From contig JASHPL010000188.1 of the NCBI GenBank assembly GCA_030038125.1, positions 1 through 56,089 on the forward strand: a stretch of 56,089 bases of DNA, read 5' to 3'. This document shows positions 35,182-43,286 of the stretch, piece by piece. The DNA is from Candidatus Sulfotelmatobacter sp. Its GTDB lineage: Bacteria; Acidobacteriota; Terriglobia; Terriglobales; Acidobacteriaceae. Position numbers and translations under genes: made by a program. The number at the start of each line of letters is the position of its first letter. The stretch's first letter is position 1. The notes beneath the pieces are model-generated. The model searched no databases and had not been told where the DNA came from. It saw only the letters and a program-made list of their open reading frames with translations.

Positions 35182-36518
35182 ATGAAGACCACTTCCTCTT
35201 CTCTCTCCACTGCGGACAATCGGATCGTCAGTGGAGTTGCTCGATTGTCCTCCGGCGTCAGTCGGCGCGATGCTCTCAGATCCATCGCGCTGACGGCAGC
35301 GGCCGCCGCACTACCATCTCGATTAACAGATGGAGTTTTTGCTGAAACATCGCAGTTGAATAATCGAGTAGCTTCGACGTCCAAGCACGCGAAGAATCCG
35401 AAATGGTATGGGTTCAACCTACTTGAATACTTTTCGACTGATTCGGATTGGATGAAGTATTTTCCGTACAAAAACGATGGCATGTTCGTCGAGGATGACT
35501 TTCGCTGGATACGCGACTGGGGTTTCAATTGGGTCCGTTTGCCGATGGATTACCGCTTTTGGACGGACCCTCAGGACTTGCGAGAATTCAGGAAGAGAAA
35601 GTTGCGCCCGTCGATCGCGCCATTCGTCTCGGCGACAAATATGGGGTCCACGTCAATTTGTGCCTGCACCGAGCGCCCGGGTACTGCATCCTTGACACCC
35701 TGAATGAGGCGCTCACAGGGATCCACATCACCAAAGAAAAAAGCAGCGTTTTTAGCGATCCGAAAATGCTGGAGGCATTCGTTTATCAATGGACATTCTT
35801 GGCCGGTCGCTACAAAGGGATTTCCAGTGAAAAACTCAGTTTCAACCTTGTGAACGAACCCATCGTGCTGCCGGCGGCTCCGGAAATGCACCCATCCAGC
35901 GCCACGGAGAAAGCGAAGCCAGAGAATGTCTTCAGAGGAGAATTCGCGCGCCAGCATGCTGCCGACTACACCCGAGTCGCGTCCGCTGCGATTGACGCGA
36001 TTTCAAAAACGGATTCGCAACGCCTGGTCGTCACGGATGGATACTACGGCGGGACCGCTCCGATTCCAGAATTGTTCGAAACCAGAGCACTGCAAAGCTG
36101 CCACACATATCATCCCGTGCAGCTTACGCATTACCGCTGTGAGTGGGCGCGTGGCTTGCTGACGGGACACGAGCCGGTTCCATCCTGGCCGACGAAAGAT
36201 CGTGCCGGGGTCACCATCGACCGAGCAGAGCTGGAAAAGACATTTCACCCGTGGGGCGAATTGGCTGATCATGGAATTCCCATTCACTTCGGGGAAATGG
36301 GATGCTACAAGCACACGCCCCCGAATGTCGTTCTGGCCTGGTTTGATGACACTCTGAGCGTCCTTAGTGATTTGCATTCGGGATGGGGGTTGTGGAATTT
36401 CCGCGGACCATTCGGCATTCTCGATACGGAGCGCGCGGGAACGCACTATGAATCCTGGCATGGTCACCAACTCGATCGTCCGCTGCTCGACTTGCTGCTG
36501 CGCAAGATGAAGGCATAA
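35182..36518 (+). pseudogene. GH5 family glycoside hydrolase, frameshifted
   Basis: Two overlapping frames together encode one GH5 endo-glycanase. The first (from ATG 35182) gives a Tat-type leader (SRRDALRSIALTAAAAALPS) and the barrel start as far as MDYRFWTDPQDLREF; its continuation to 35703 is nonsense. The second frame takes over near base 35590 (EEKVAPVDRAIRLGDKYGVHV) and runs to 36518. It holds the acid/base Glu in FNLVNEP (base 35856) and the nucleophile Glu in HFGEMGCYK (base 36294). The whole would be about 445 residues. GH5 enzymes include beta-mannanases and endoglucanases, which would fit the adjacent beta-mannosidase. The shift may be a real lesion or a sequencing error; all active-site residues are intact. 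Confidence 0.85.
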
Positions 36519-36568
36519 GCACGCAATCCGCCGAGAGAAGGACGCCGAAGAATGTTTTCAGTTTTCCT

Positions 36569-37504
36569 CTAGCGAGTCCGTGTGAATGCTCGGAACTCAC
36601 TTTCGGGCTGGCCCGCGATTTCGGTTGGAAACGCATATAAACTGCCGGCGAGTCGATCACTTGCTGGCGCTTCGATTTTCGCCGTGGTTACGTAGAGAGT
36701 CTTGCGGTCGCGCCCGCCAAACGTGCAGGTTGTAACGTTCTTCACCGGCATTTCGACGACGCGATCGATGCTTCCGTCCGGGGCGGCACGCACAACGCAC
36801 GCTCCAGAAAAACGGCAGTTCCAGAGATAGCCTTCGGAGTCCACCGTGGAACCATCCGGCAGTCCGCGGCTAAATCCTTGAAGGAAAGGACGCTCATTTG
36901 ATATCGAGCCGGTCGTCGCGTCATAGTCGTACTGCCATATGACATTGGCAAGCGAATCGCCGAAGTAAAATTTTTTCGCATCCGGACTCCAGGCTAGAGT
37001 ATTTGAAATTCCAATGTCTCGACGCCACACCGTTACTTTTCTATCCGGGTCGATGCGAAATAGGATGCCGTCTCGTCCACTTGCTTCTCCACCTGATCCA
37101 TCGGAGTCCACGTTGTTGCGCATCGAGCCGACCCAGAGACTTCCACGAGGATCGACTCGGGCGTCATTCAGGCGAACTCGGGGCCATCCTTGCAAACAGA
37201 ACAATGGCTCGTGCCGTACATCGGTTTCCGGCTCCCACAAAATCACACCTGAACCCAAAATCACCGCGAGCACGTCTGACCGATCCGTGCGTGTGAGAGC
37301 CGTTACTGGCTCGTCGAAGAACCAGGTGCGAACGGTCTGATCGGAGAGTTTGTAACGATGAATCAGGAATCGGTTGATGTCACACCAGTAGACCGCTTCA
37401 TGTAAGGCGTGCCAGACCGCGCCCTCACCGCACGCATCGCCAGTGGGTGCAACGCAAACGGCAGGACTGATCTTGGAGCTTTCGATGTCAGGCACGGGGA
37501 TCAT
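36569..37504 (-). CDS. SMP-30/gluconolactonase family lactonase
   Basis: A 311-residue six-bladed propeller of the SMP-30 family, which opens sugar lactones with a divalent metal. The metal ligands are recognisable: Glu in GEGAVWH, Asn in RLNDARVDPRG, Asn in ISNTLAWSP and Asp in LPDGSTVDSEGYLWN. No signal peptide, so cytoplasmic. It overlaps the upstream SDR gene by four bases, so an SDR that makes a lactone and this lactonase are co-translated: a typical sugar oxidation pair. Convergent with the GH5 gene. Confidence 0.88.
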   Translation of the reverse strand: MIPVPDIESSKISPAVCVAPTGDACGEGAVWHALHEAVYWCDINRFLIHRYKLSDQTVRTWFFDEPVTALTRTDRSDVLAVILGSGVILWEPETDVRHEPLFCLQGWPRVRLNDARVDPRGSLWVGSMRNNVDSDGSGGEASGRDGILFRIDPDRKVTVWRRDIGISNTLAWSPDAKKFYFGDSLANVIWQYDYDATTGSISNERPFLQGFSRGLPDGSTVDSEGYLWNCRFSGACVVRAAPDGSIDRVVEMPVKNVTTCTFGGRDRKTLYVTTAKIEAPASDRLAGSLYAFPTEIAGQPESEFRAFTRTR

Positions 37505-38289
37505 TGCACTCCTATACCTGCTAATAGTCCACCATCTACGACATAATCTCCGCCGGTACAGAACGCAGCTTTATCGGAAACGAGGAAAGCAGCCAGCTCC
37601 GCGACCTCTTCCGGAGTTCCGATTCTTCCAATCGGATGAGCCGCGCCAAAGCGTTCAAATACCGCTTCTGTCGGGAGGTCTGCCCCGAAATGTGCCGCAG
37701 ATCGGGCCAGCATCGGCGTGCGAATGGAACCGGGGCTGATGGAGTTCACGCGAATGTGATCTTTCGCATGATCGAGCGCCAACGCCCGGGTCAAGCTATG
37801 CACCGCGCCTTTTGATGTAGCGTAGGCGGCCACCCCGCGCTGGCAAGCACGACCTTGCACCGAGGAAAGATTCACAATTGCACCTCCGCCTCGCTTCGCC
37901 ATTTCCGGAATGCCGAAGTGTGCGAGCAAAAAAATGCCACCCACATTCACCATCATGCAGCGGTTCCAGGTTTCGGGGTCGGTCTCGACCGCTGTGCCAA
38001 AGGGATGAATCGCCGCCGCGTTGACGATAATGTCGAGCCCGCCGTAGGTCGCAACGGTTTTGGCAATCATGGCCTGTACTTGTCCGGGCTGGCTTACGTC
38101 GCAATGCTCGACACGGAGCGGCAGTCCGGAGGCTTGCGATTCCTGTTGCAATTCCTGGTTTGCACCTGGCTCGATACCACAAGCGACAACGGTGCAACCG
38201 CCAGTTGCGAGGCGCTTCGCGATCGCGCGTCCGATTCCAGTCGTGCCAGTTACAATCGCAACGCGATTCTCAAATTCCTTCATTCTCAC
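37501..38289 (-). CDS. Short-chain dehydrogenase/reductase (SDR)
   Basis: A 262-residue classical SDR: TGTTGIGRAIAKRLA cofactor motif, NAAAIHPFG, active-site Ser in VNLSSVQGRACQRGV, YATSK with Tyr and Lys, SPGSIRTPM and the C-terminal GGDYVVDGG. Residue 'ACGIEP' after beta-2 gives no clear NAD/NADP preference. Located between canonical uxuA (25 bases upstream) and the SMP-30 lactonase (overlapping start), it probably oxidises an aldose or reduces a keto-uronate. An ATG at 38283 is an alternative start. Confidence 0.88.
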   Translation of the reverse strand: MRMKEFENRVAIVTGTTGIGRAIAKRLATGGCTVVACGIEPGANQELQQESQASGLPLRVEHCDVSQPGQVQAMIAKTVATYGGLDIIVNAAAIHPFGTAVETDPETWNRCMMVNVGGIFLLAHFGIPEMAKRGGGAIVNLSSVQGRACQRGVAAYATSKGAVHSLTRALALDHAKDHIRVNSISPGSIRTPMLARSAAHFGADLPTEAVFERFGAAHPIGRIGTPEEVAELAAFLVSDKAAFCTGGDYVVDGGLLAGIGVQ

Positions 38290-38314
38290 TCCTTCTCGCT
38301 GGCGCCCGAACTCC

Positions 38315-39517
38315 TTACTTCGTCTCCTTGTTCGCGAGTTCAGGAATCGCGTACTTCAGTCCTGCGATGACTCCACGTAGTTCGGCAAGGCCCTTCAACC
38401 GTCCCACCAGTGAATACCCGGGATTCGTTTGTCGCAAGATATCGTCGGCCAGCAGGTGCCCGTGATCGGGACGCATGGGAATCTCGCAGTCTGGCCGATT
38501 CCGCTTTCTTCGCCGCGCTTCTTCTTTCAGAATCGCACAAATCACTCCAACCATATCGGAACTGCCGCGCAGGTGTTCCGCTTCGTAGAAAGATCCGTCG
38601 GGCTCGCGCGAAACCTGCCGCAAATGCACAAAATGTATCCGCGTGGCAAATTCCTCGACCATAGCGGGCAGATCATTATCGGCGCGCGCACCGTACGAGC
38701 CAACACAAAACGTCAGCCCATTCGCTGCGGTATCGAGGCCAGTCAGTATCGACCTCACATCGTCGGCGGTAGAAACGACACGCGGCAAGCCGAATAGCGA
38801 CCAAGGCGGGTCATCTGGATGAATCGCCAAGCGCACTCCAAGCTCCTCTGCGACCGGAACAACTTCGCGCAAGAACGAAATCAGATTTCTTCGCAACTCA
38901 TCGGCGGTAACTCCTGTGTACTGCGCGATCAAGTTTTTCAAAGTTGGGCGGTCGTACGATTCCTCGGCGCCCGGCAGTCCCGCTATGATGGTACGTTCTA
39001 ATTCATCGCGCCGAACTTCCGGCATCGTATCGTAACGAGCGCGAGCCGCGGACACGCGCTCGGGAGAATAGTCGTGCTCCGCGCCGGGCCGCCGCAGCAC
39101 AAACACGTCATAGACCGCAAAATCGGTAACATCGAATCGAAGCGCATATCCCGTGCTTGGCAGCCTCCATCGCAAATCGGTGCGCGTCCAGTCAACCACT
39201 GGCATGAAGTTGTAGCAGACAACTTTCACACCAGCCCGGGCAATTACCGCGAGAGAATCTTTCCAGGCATCGGTGAATTGACGAAAAGGACCGGTCTGCA
39301 GCCTGATCGAGTTGTGAATTGGAATGCTTTCGACCACCGACCAAGTCAGTCCCGCCGCCTCGATCTCCGATTTTCGTTTGAGCACCTCGTCGTCCGGCCA
39401 AGCTTCGCCCCGATAGAGATGATGCAGCGCCGAGACCACTCCCGTGGCTCCGGCTTGGTTAACGTTATCGAGCGATACTGGGTCTTGTGGTCCAAACCAC
39501 CGCCAGCTTTCTTTCAC
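38315..39517 (-). CDS. uxuA: Mannonate dehydratase
   Basis: A 400-residue canonical UxuA: D-mannonate to 2-keto-3-deoxy-D-gluconate and water, with Fe2+ or Mn2+. Typical elements are [24 protein letters not shown] at the N-terminus (key WFGP, GATG), [58 protein letters not shown] and IPMRPDHGH. Start GTG 39517. A TAATAT -10-like element lies six bases before it on the same strand, so the mRNA may be leaderless. First gene of the - strand operon uxuA-SDR-SMP30. It is more like E. coli UxuA than is the paralogue at 32616. Confidence 0.93.
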   Translation of the reverse strand: MKESWRWFGPQDPVSLDNVNQAGATGVVSALHHLYRGEAWPDDEVLKRKSEIEAAGLTWSVVESIPIHNSIRLQTGPFRQFTDAWKDSLAVIARAGVKVVCYNFMPVVDWTRTDLRWRLPSTGYALRFDVTDFAVYDVFVLRRPGAEHDYSPERVSAARARYDTMPEVRRDELERTIIAGLPGAEESYDRPTLKNLIAQYTGVTADELRRNLISFLREVVPVAEELGVRLAIHPDDPPWSLFGLPRVVSTADDVRSILTGLDTAANGLTFCVGSYGARADNDLPAMVEEFATRIHFVHLRQVSREPDGSFYEAEHLRGSSDMVGVICAILKEEARRRKRNRPDCEIPMRPDHGHLLADDILRQTNPGYSLVGRLKGLAELRGVIAGLKYAIPELANKETK

Positions 39518-39626
39518 GCCGCTATATTAAACGCATTCGAGTGCGGGATGAGACTCTGTCGGCGCTTTCAAGCCTGATAGACAGAGAATTGCTTTCCATT
39601 GGAAGATATAAGAACGGAGAGACGCG

Positions 39627-40283
39627 ATGTCGGAAGTTGGCGCAGACCGATCTAACGGTCTAAAGGCTGTGATCTTTGATTATGGCGAAGTGCTGTGCCA
39701 CGCTCCAACGCCGGCGGAAAACCAGCGCCTGGCAAGTTTCTTCGGCATTGGCGTCGATCAACTTCCTGTGCTTTGGGCACGGAATCGCGGACCCTTCGAC
39801 CGCGGCGATCTTACTCCAGAGGTCTACTGGTCGATGTTAGCGAAAGACGCGGGAGTGGATATCAGTCCCAGCCTGATTGCCGAGATCTGCGAACTCGACC
39901 TAACCATGTGGAGCAACGTTAATGTTGGTATGGTGGCGTGGGCGCAGAAATTGAGCTCGGCAGGTGTGAAGGTCGGCCTGCTTTCCAACATGCACCCCAA
40001 CATGGTGGCGCATTGCCGTAAGTATTTTTCCTGGCTTAAGGACTTTGATTGCGTGACCTTTTCCGCCGAGGTTCGCATGATCAAGCCGGACCCGGCAATT
40101 TACCAGCACACGCTTCGTGGATTGGGGGTTACGGCCTCTGAGACTTTGTTTCTTGACGACCGCGAGATCAACGTTGCGGCTGCGAAAGCTCTGGGGATTT
40201 ACGCTCTTCGTTTTGAATCCATGGCGCAGCTGCGCCGCGACTTACAAACGATCGGATTCAAGCTCTTGCCTGCAAACTCCTGA
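39627..40283 (+). CDS. HAD-superfamily hydrolase, subfamily IA
   Basis: A 218-residue phosphatase-like protein. Motif I is VIFDYGEVL with the nucleophile Asp18; the usual second Asp (DxD) is Gly20, as in YihX-like members. Motif II is LLSNM, motif III the Lys in RMIKPDPAIY, motif IV FLDDREINV. The cap is helical. Such enzymes dephosphorylate small sugar phosphates. Divergent from uxuA with a 109-base gap; GGAGAG precedes the ATG. Its link to the locus is positional only. Confidence 0.87.
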   Translation: MSEVGADRSNGLKAVIFDYGEVLCHAPTPAENQRLASFFGIGVDQLPVLWARNRGPFDRGDLTPEVYWSMLAKDAGVDISPSLIAEICELDLTMWSNVNVGMVAWAQKLSSAGVKVGLLSNMHPNMVAHCRKYFSWLKDFDCVTFSAEVRMIKPDPAIYQHTLRGLGVTASETLFLDDREINVAAAKALGIYALRFESMAQLRRDLQTIGFKLLPANS

Positions 40284-40304
40284 TCGCCGTACGCCCTTCA
40301 CTCC

Positions 40305-41381
40305 TTATTGCTGCTGACCTGCTGGCGGTTGTCCCGGAGTGATGTTTTGTAGTTTTTGGAATTCCTGCATTTCGTGCTGCGCCTCCGCCGTTTTGCCTTG
40401 CCGGCGATACATTCCGGCGAGAGCAAAATGCGTTTGTGCCGCCAAGTCACTTTCTTTTTCAATCGATAATAGGTCGATCCAGGCTTTTTCGGCGGCGGCG
40501 GTATCGCCTTCCAGAAATGCAGCCTTGCCCAGCGAATAGAGCACCTCCGGCATCTGCGGACGCAGATGATCGGCCCGAATCAATTGCTCGCGTGCTTCAT
40601 GCGCCTTGCCCTCCTGCAGCAGCGCTGAGCCGAGGCGGTAGGCTGCTTCGGCATTCCCTGGTTGCATTTTCGTCTGCGCTCGAAATTCGACTTCTGCTTT
40701 GTCCCATTGCGAGGATTTGGCGTAAACGTCCCCAAGCTCTAAATGAAGCTCAGGGGTGTCCGGACGCAATTTAAGAGCGGCAAGAAATTCGCGCTCGGCC
40801 TGCGGCATTTGTCTTAACACGAAATAATTTTCCCCCATCGCCTCATGGGCGCGGGCCGAATCCGGATAAGCGGCCACTAGAGTATCGATCGATTGCTTCG
40901 ATAATAATCCGCTAGCCCGGCCGAGATAGTACAGCAAGTCGGGATCGTTCGGACGCTCTTCGAGCGCAGCTTGCAGATGAGTGACCGCCTCTTTCAGGCG
41001 TCCAGCGTTGACTTCCGCAATCCCCAGCGCAGCGGTTTCATGCGCCCGTTCCAAATGAGGGATCGCTTCCTCGGCATAACCTTCGACAAGCAAGGCGTAA
41101 CCGAGCAACTGATGGGCCGGAAGCAGGTCGGGCTTAAGATCCACGGCATGCTTGAGCGGGGCAATCGCACGATCGTATTCACGATTTTCCAGGTATGCCT
41201 GCCCCAGACTCATAAAGCCTTCCGCCAGGTTGGGATCGAGATCCGTTGCCTTGCGAAATTCTGCGATCGCGACGTCGATATGATGTTCTTTCTCTGCCGT
41301 TATTCCCGTTTGCAGGTGGGAAAGGGCATCGGGGGACGCTGCCTGGCTGGAAAGCCAAAGCAGTATCAAGACATGAATCAT
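40305..41381 (-). CDS. Secreted TPR protein
   Basis: A 358-residue exported protein made almost entirely of tetratricopeptide repeats. Signal peptide 1-15 (MIHVLILLWLSSQAA), then about nine TPR units with the W/LG/Y-A-P pattern (for example AEGFMSLGQAYLENREYDRA and PEVLYSLGKAAFLEGDT). A Gln/Pro tail closes it. Its ATG overlaps the TGA of the CRTAC1-like gene upstream, so the two are translated together and probably form a complex. This pairing recalls the single-chain FG-GAP/TPR fusion at 21430. Confidence 0.87.
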   Translation of the reverse strand: MIHVLILLWLSSQAASPDALSHLQTGITAEKEHHIDVAIAEFRKATDLDPNLAEGFMSLGQAYLENREYDRAIAPLKHAVDLKPDLLPAHQLLGYALLVEGYAEEAIPHLERAHETAALGIAEVNAGRLKEAVTHLQAALEERPNDPDLLYYLGRASGLLSKQSIDTLVAAYPDSARAHEAMGENYFVLRQMPQAEREFLAALKLRPDTPELHLELGDVYAKSSQWDKAEVEFRAQTKMQPGNAEAAYRLGSALLQEGKAHEAREQLIRADHLRPQMPEVLYSLGKAAFLEGDTAAAEKAWIDLLSIEKESDLAAQTHFALAGMYRRQGKTAEAQHEMQEFQKLQNITPGQPPAGQQQ

Positions 41382-43030
41382 GGCTTCTCCGGTTCGCGTA
41401 TCTCGAGAAACTGGTCGGCGTGCACATCAGCGAGCGACTGGTGAATTCCGGACGGCCAAAGAACCTCGATCTTCGCGGTCTGAGCTGCTCCCAGACCGAA
41501 ATGCAGCCGCTTGTCGTTGGAGCAGAGATAGCTGCCCGTCGCCGTTGCGTACCGAGTCTGTCCGTTCACCCGCACGCGAGCCCCGTATCCGTCTCGGTTG
41601 CTGCGTGTGCCGCGCAATGAAATAGTCAGCCAATGCTGATTTCCGCCGCGGTTCATAAACACCTGAGGCGCGCCGCCCAGGACGCTCACCACAACATCTT
41701 GCCAGCCGTCATTGTTCAAATCGCCAAAGGCAGCTCCGCGACTGGCGGCCGGGACCGTGGTGCCGGGATCCACGGACTCGAAGCGTCCGTTGTGATTCAT
41801 GGCTAACAGGGGCAACTGCTTGTAGTGCAGCGACGGATCGATGTCCTCTACATTGTCGAGCACATGACTTTGAGCCACAAATAAATCTTTCCAGCCATCG
41901 TTATCGAAATCTTCCAGACCCACTCCCCATCCGGAACTGCCGCTTGACAGGACTCCCAGGCCGGTTTCAAGACTTCGATACTCGAAAAAGCCGCCGCCAT
42001 CGTTGTGATACAAACTGAAAATCTCTCGCGGAAGTTCGGTCACCACGATGTCGGGACGTCCGTCATTATCGTAGTCCTGAAAGACGACGCCCATTCCCGA
42101 CATTCGTCTACCATCCTGCGATAGCGCGGCGCCTGCTTCCAGCGCGTTTTCGGTGAAGGTTCCATTCCCATTATTGTGGAACAGAAACTGCCTCATGCCG
42201 TCATTCGAAACGAAGATGTCGGTGAAGCCGTCATCGTCATAATCGGCGAACGCCAGTCCCAAGGCTCTTCCTTTGCTTGATGCAATGCCGGAGCGCTGGC
42301 TTACGTCGGTAAAGGTTCCGTCGCCGTTATTGTGAAAGAGGATATTGGTGGTCACCGGAAATTCTTCCGGCGGGCAATAGGTGTGCCACTCTGCCCCGCA
42401 ACTTTTGCTGTGCTTCGTGTCCCATTCCATGTAACGGGTTACGAATAAATCCAATTTACCGTCATTGTCGTAATCCAAGAAGCCTGCCGATACTGACCAT
42501 CCTCCTGCCGCAACCCCGGCTTTCTCGGTGACATCCGTGAAGGTGCCATCGCCGTTATTGTGATAAAGCGTGTTCTTGCCATAGTTCGTGACGTAGATAT
42601 CCGGATAACCGTCATTATCGTAGTCGCCAACCGCGACTCCCATGCCGTAGTTTCCATCTCCTGCATTCGCCAGGCCGGCGTGCTCGGTGACGTCGGTAAA
42701 GCTGCCGTCCTTGTTTTGCCGGAACAACCGGTTCCAGTACCTAGGATCGTGACGGTCGAAGTCCTCAGTCTTCATCGGATCCAACACGCGGCCGCCGTTG
42801 ACCATGAAAATATCGAGCAAGCCATCGTCGTTGTAATCGAGCAGGGCAATTCCTCCGGGCATGGTCTCGATGAGGTACTTCTGCGTCGTGGGAGAGTTCT
42901 GCAGGACGAAATTCAATCCTTTTAGCTGCGTTAGTTCAAGAATCGAGGACTGCGGAGAGGCCGCACAAAATATCAGCCCGGAGAAGCACACCACCGCAAA
43001 GAGAAATTTCGGCCCTGACTGCTTCATCAT
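41378..43030 (-). CDS. CRTAC1-like FG-GAP/ASPIC-UnbV surface protein
   Basis: A 550-residue exported protein: signal peptide 1-25, then at least seven FG-GAP/VCBS repeats with DxDxDG-type calcium loops (LLDYNDDGLLDIF, VGDYDNDGYPDIYV, FADYDDDGFTDIFV) and the recurring 'FHNNGDGTFTDV'. An ASPIC/UnbV domain ends the protein (LRGTRSNRDGYGARV, VLWPSGIHQSLADV). The propeller probably binds glycans or other surface proteins. It is co-transcribed with the TPR gene and divergent from the TonB-dependent receptor across a 256-base gap. Confidence 0.88.
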   Translation of the reverse strand: MMKQSGPKFLFAVVCFSGLIFCAASPQSSILELTQLKGLNFVLQNSPTTQKYLIETMPGGIALLDYNDDGLLDIFMVNGGRVLDPMKTEDFDRHDPRYWNRLFRQNKDGSFTDVTEHAGLANAGDGNYGMGVAVGDYDNDGYPDIYVTNYGKNTLYHNNGDGTFTDVTEKAGVAAGGWSVSAGFLDYDNDGKLDLFVTRYMEWDTKHSKSCGAEWHTYCPPEEFPVTTNILFHNNGDGTFTDVSQRSGIASSKGRALGLAFADYDDDGFTDIFVSNDGMRQFLFHNNGNGTFTENALEAGAALSQDGRRMSGMGVVFQDYDNDGRPDIVVTELPREIFSLYHNDGGGFFEYRSLETGLGVLSSGSSGWGVGLEDFDNDGWKDLFVAQSHVLDNVEDIDPSLHYKQLPLLAMNHNGRFESVDPGTTVPAASRGAAFGDLNNDGWQDVVVSVLGGAPQVFMNRGGNQHWLTISLRGTRSNRDGYGARVRVNGQTRYATATGSYLCSNDKRLHFGLGAAQTAKIEVLWPSGIHQSLADVHADQFLEIREPEKP

Positions 43031-43156
43031 TGCTTCGAAAGAACGGTCCAGCGGAGTCCGCGCACTCGTCGGTTTGTGAGTGATTTCGTATCATCTTCCA
43101 AGTGATGCTGCCTTGTAAATCCCACCTTTGCCCAAAATAGGAATTTCCACATGGGC

Positions 43157-43168
43157 GTAAACGTTAAC
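43157..43168. promoter_or_regulatory. LacI-family-like operator
   Basis: GTAAACGTTAAC matches its own reverse complement at 10 of 12 positions and has the central CG of LacI/CcpA-type operators. It lies in the divergent gap between the CRTAC1-like gene (-) and the receptor gene (+), 118 bases before the receptor ATG. TTGACA (43214-43219) and TTGACG (43233-43238) follow, without a convincing -10. Confidence 0.5.
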
Positions 43169-43286
43169 GGTGCCAACGTATCAAAAAAGCATCTAGAAAA
43201 CCGGTTTTTCTTCTTGACAACGCTCATCCAGGTTGACGAAACTGCCGGGCTAACCTAATGCGAATCGATTAGCGGAGGAAGATCTC

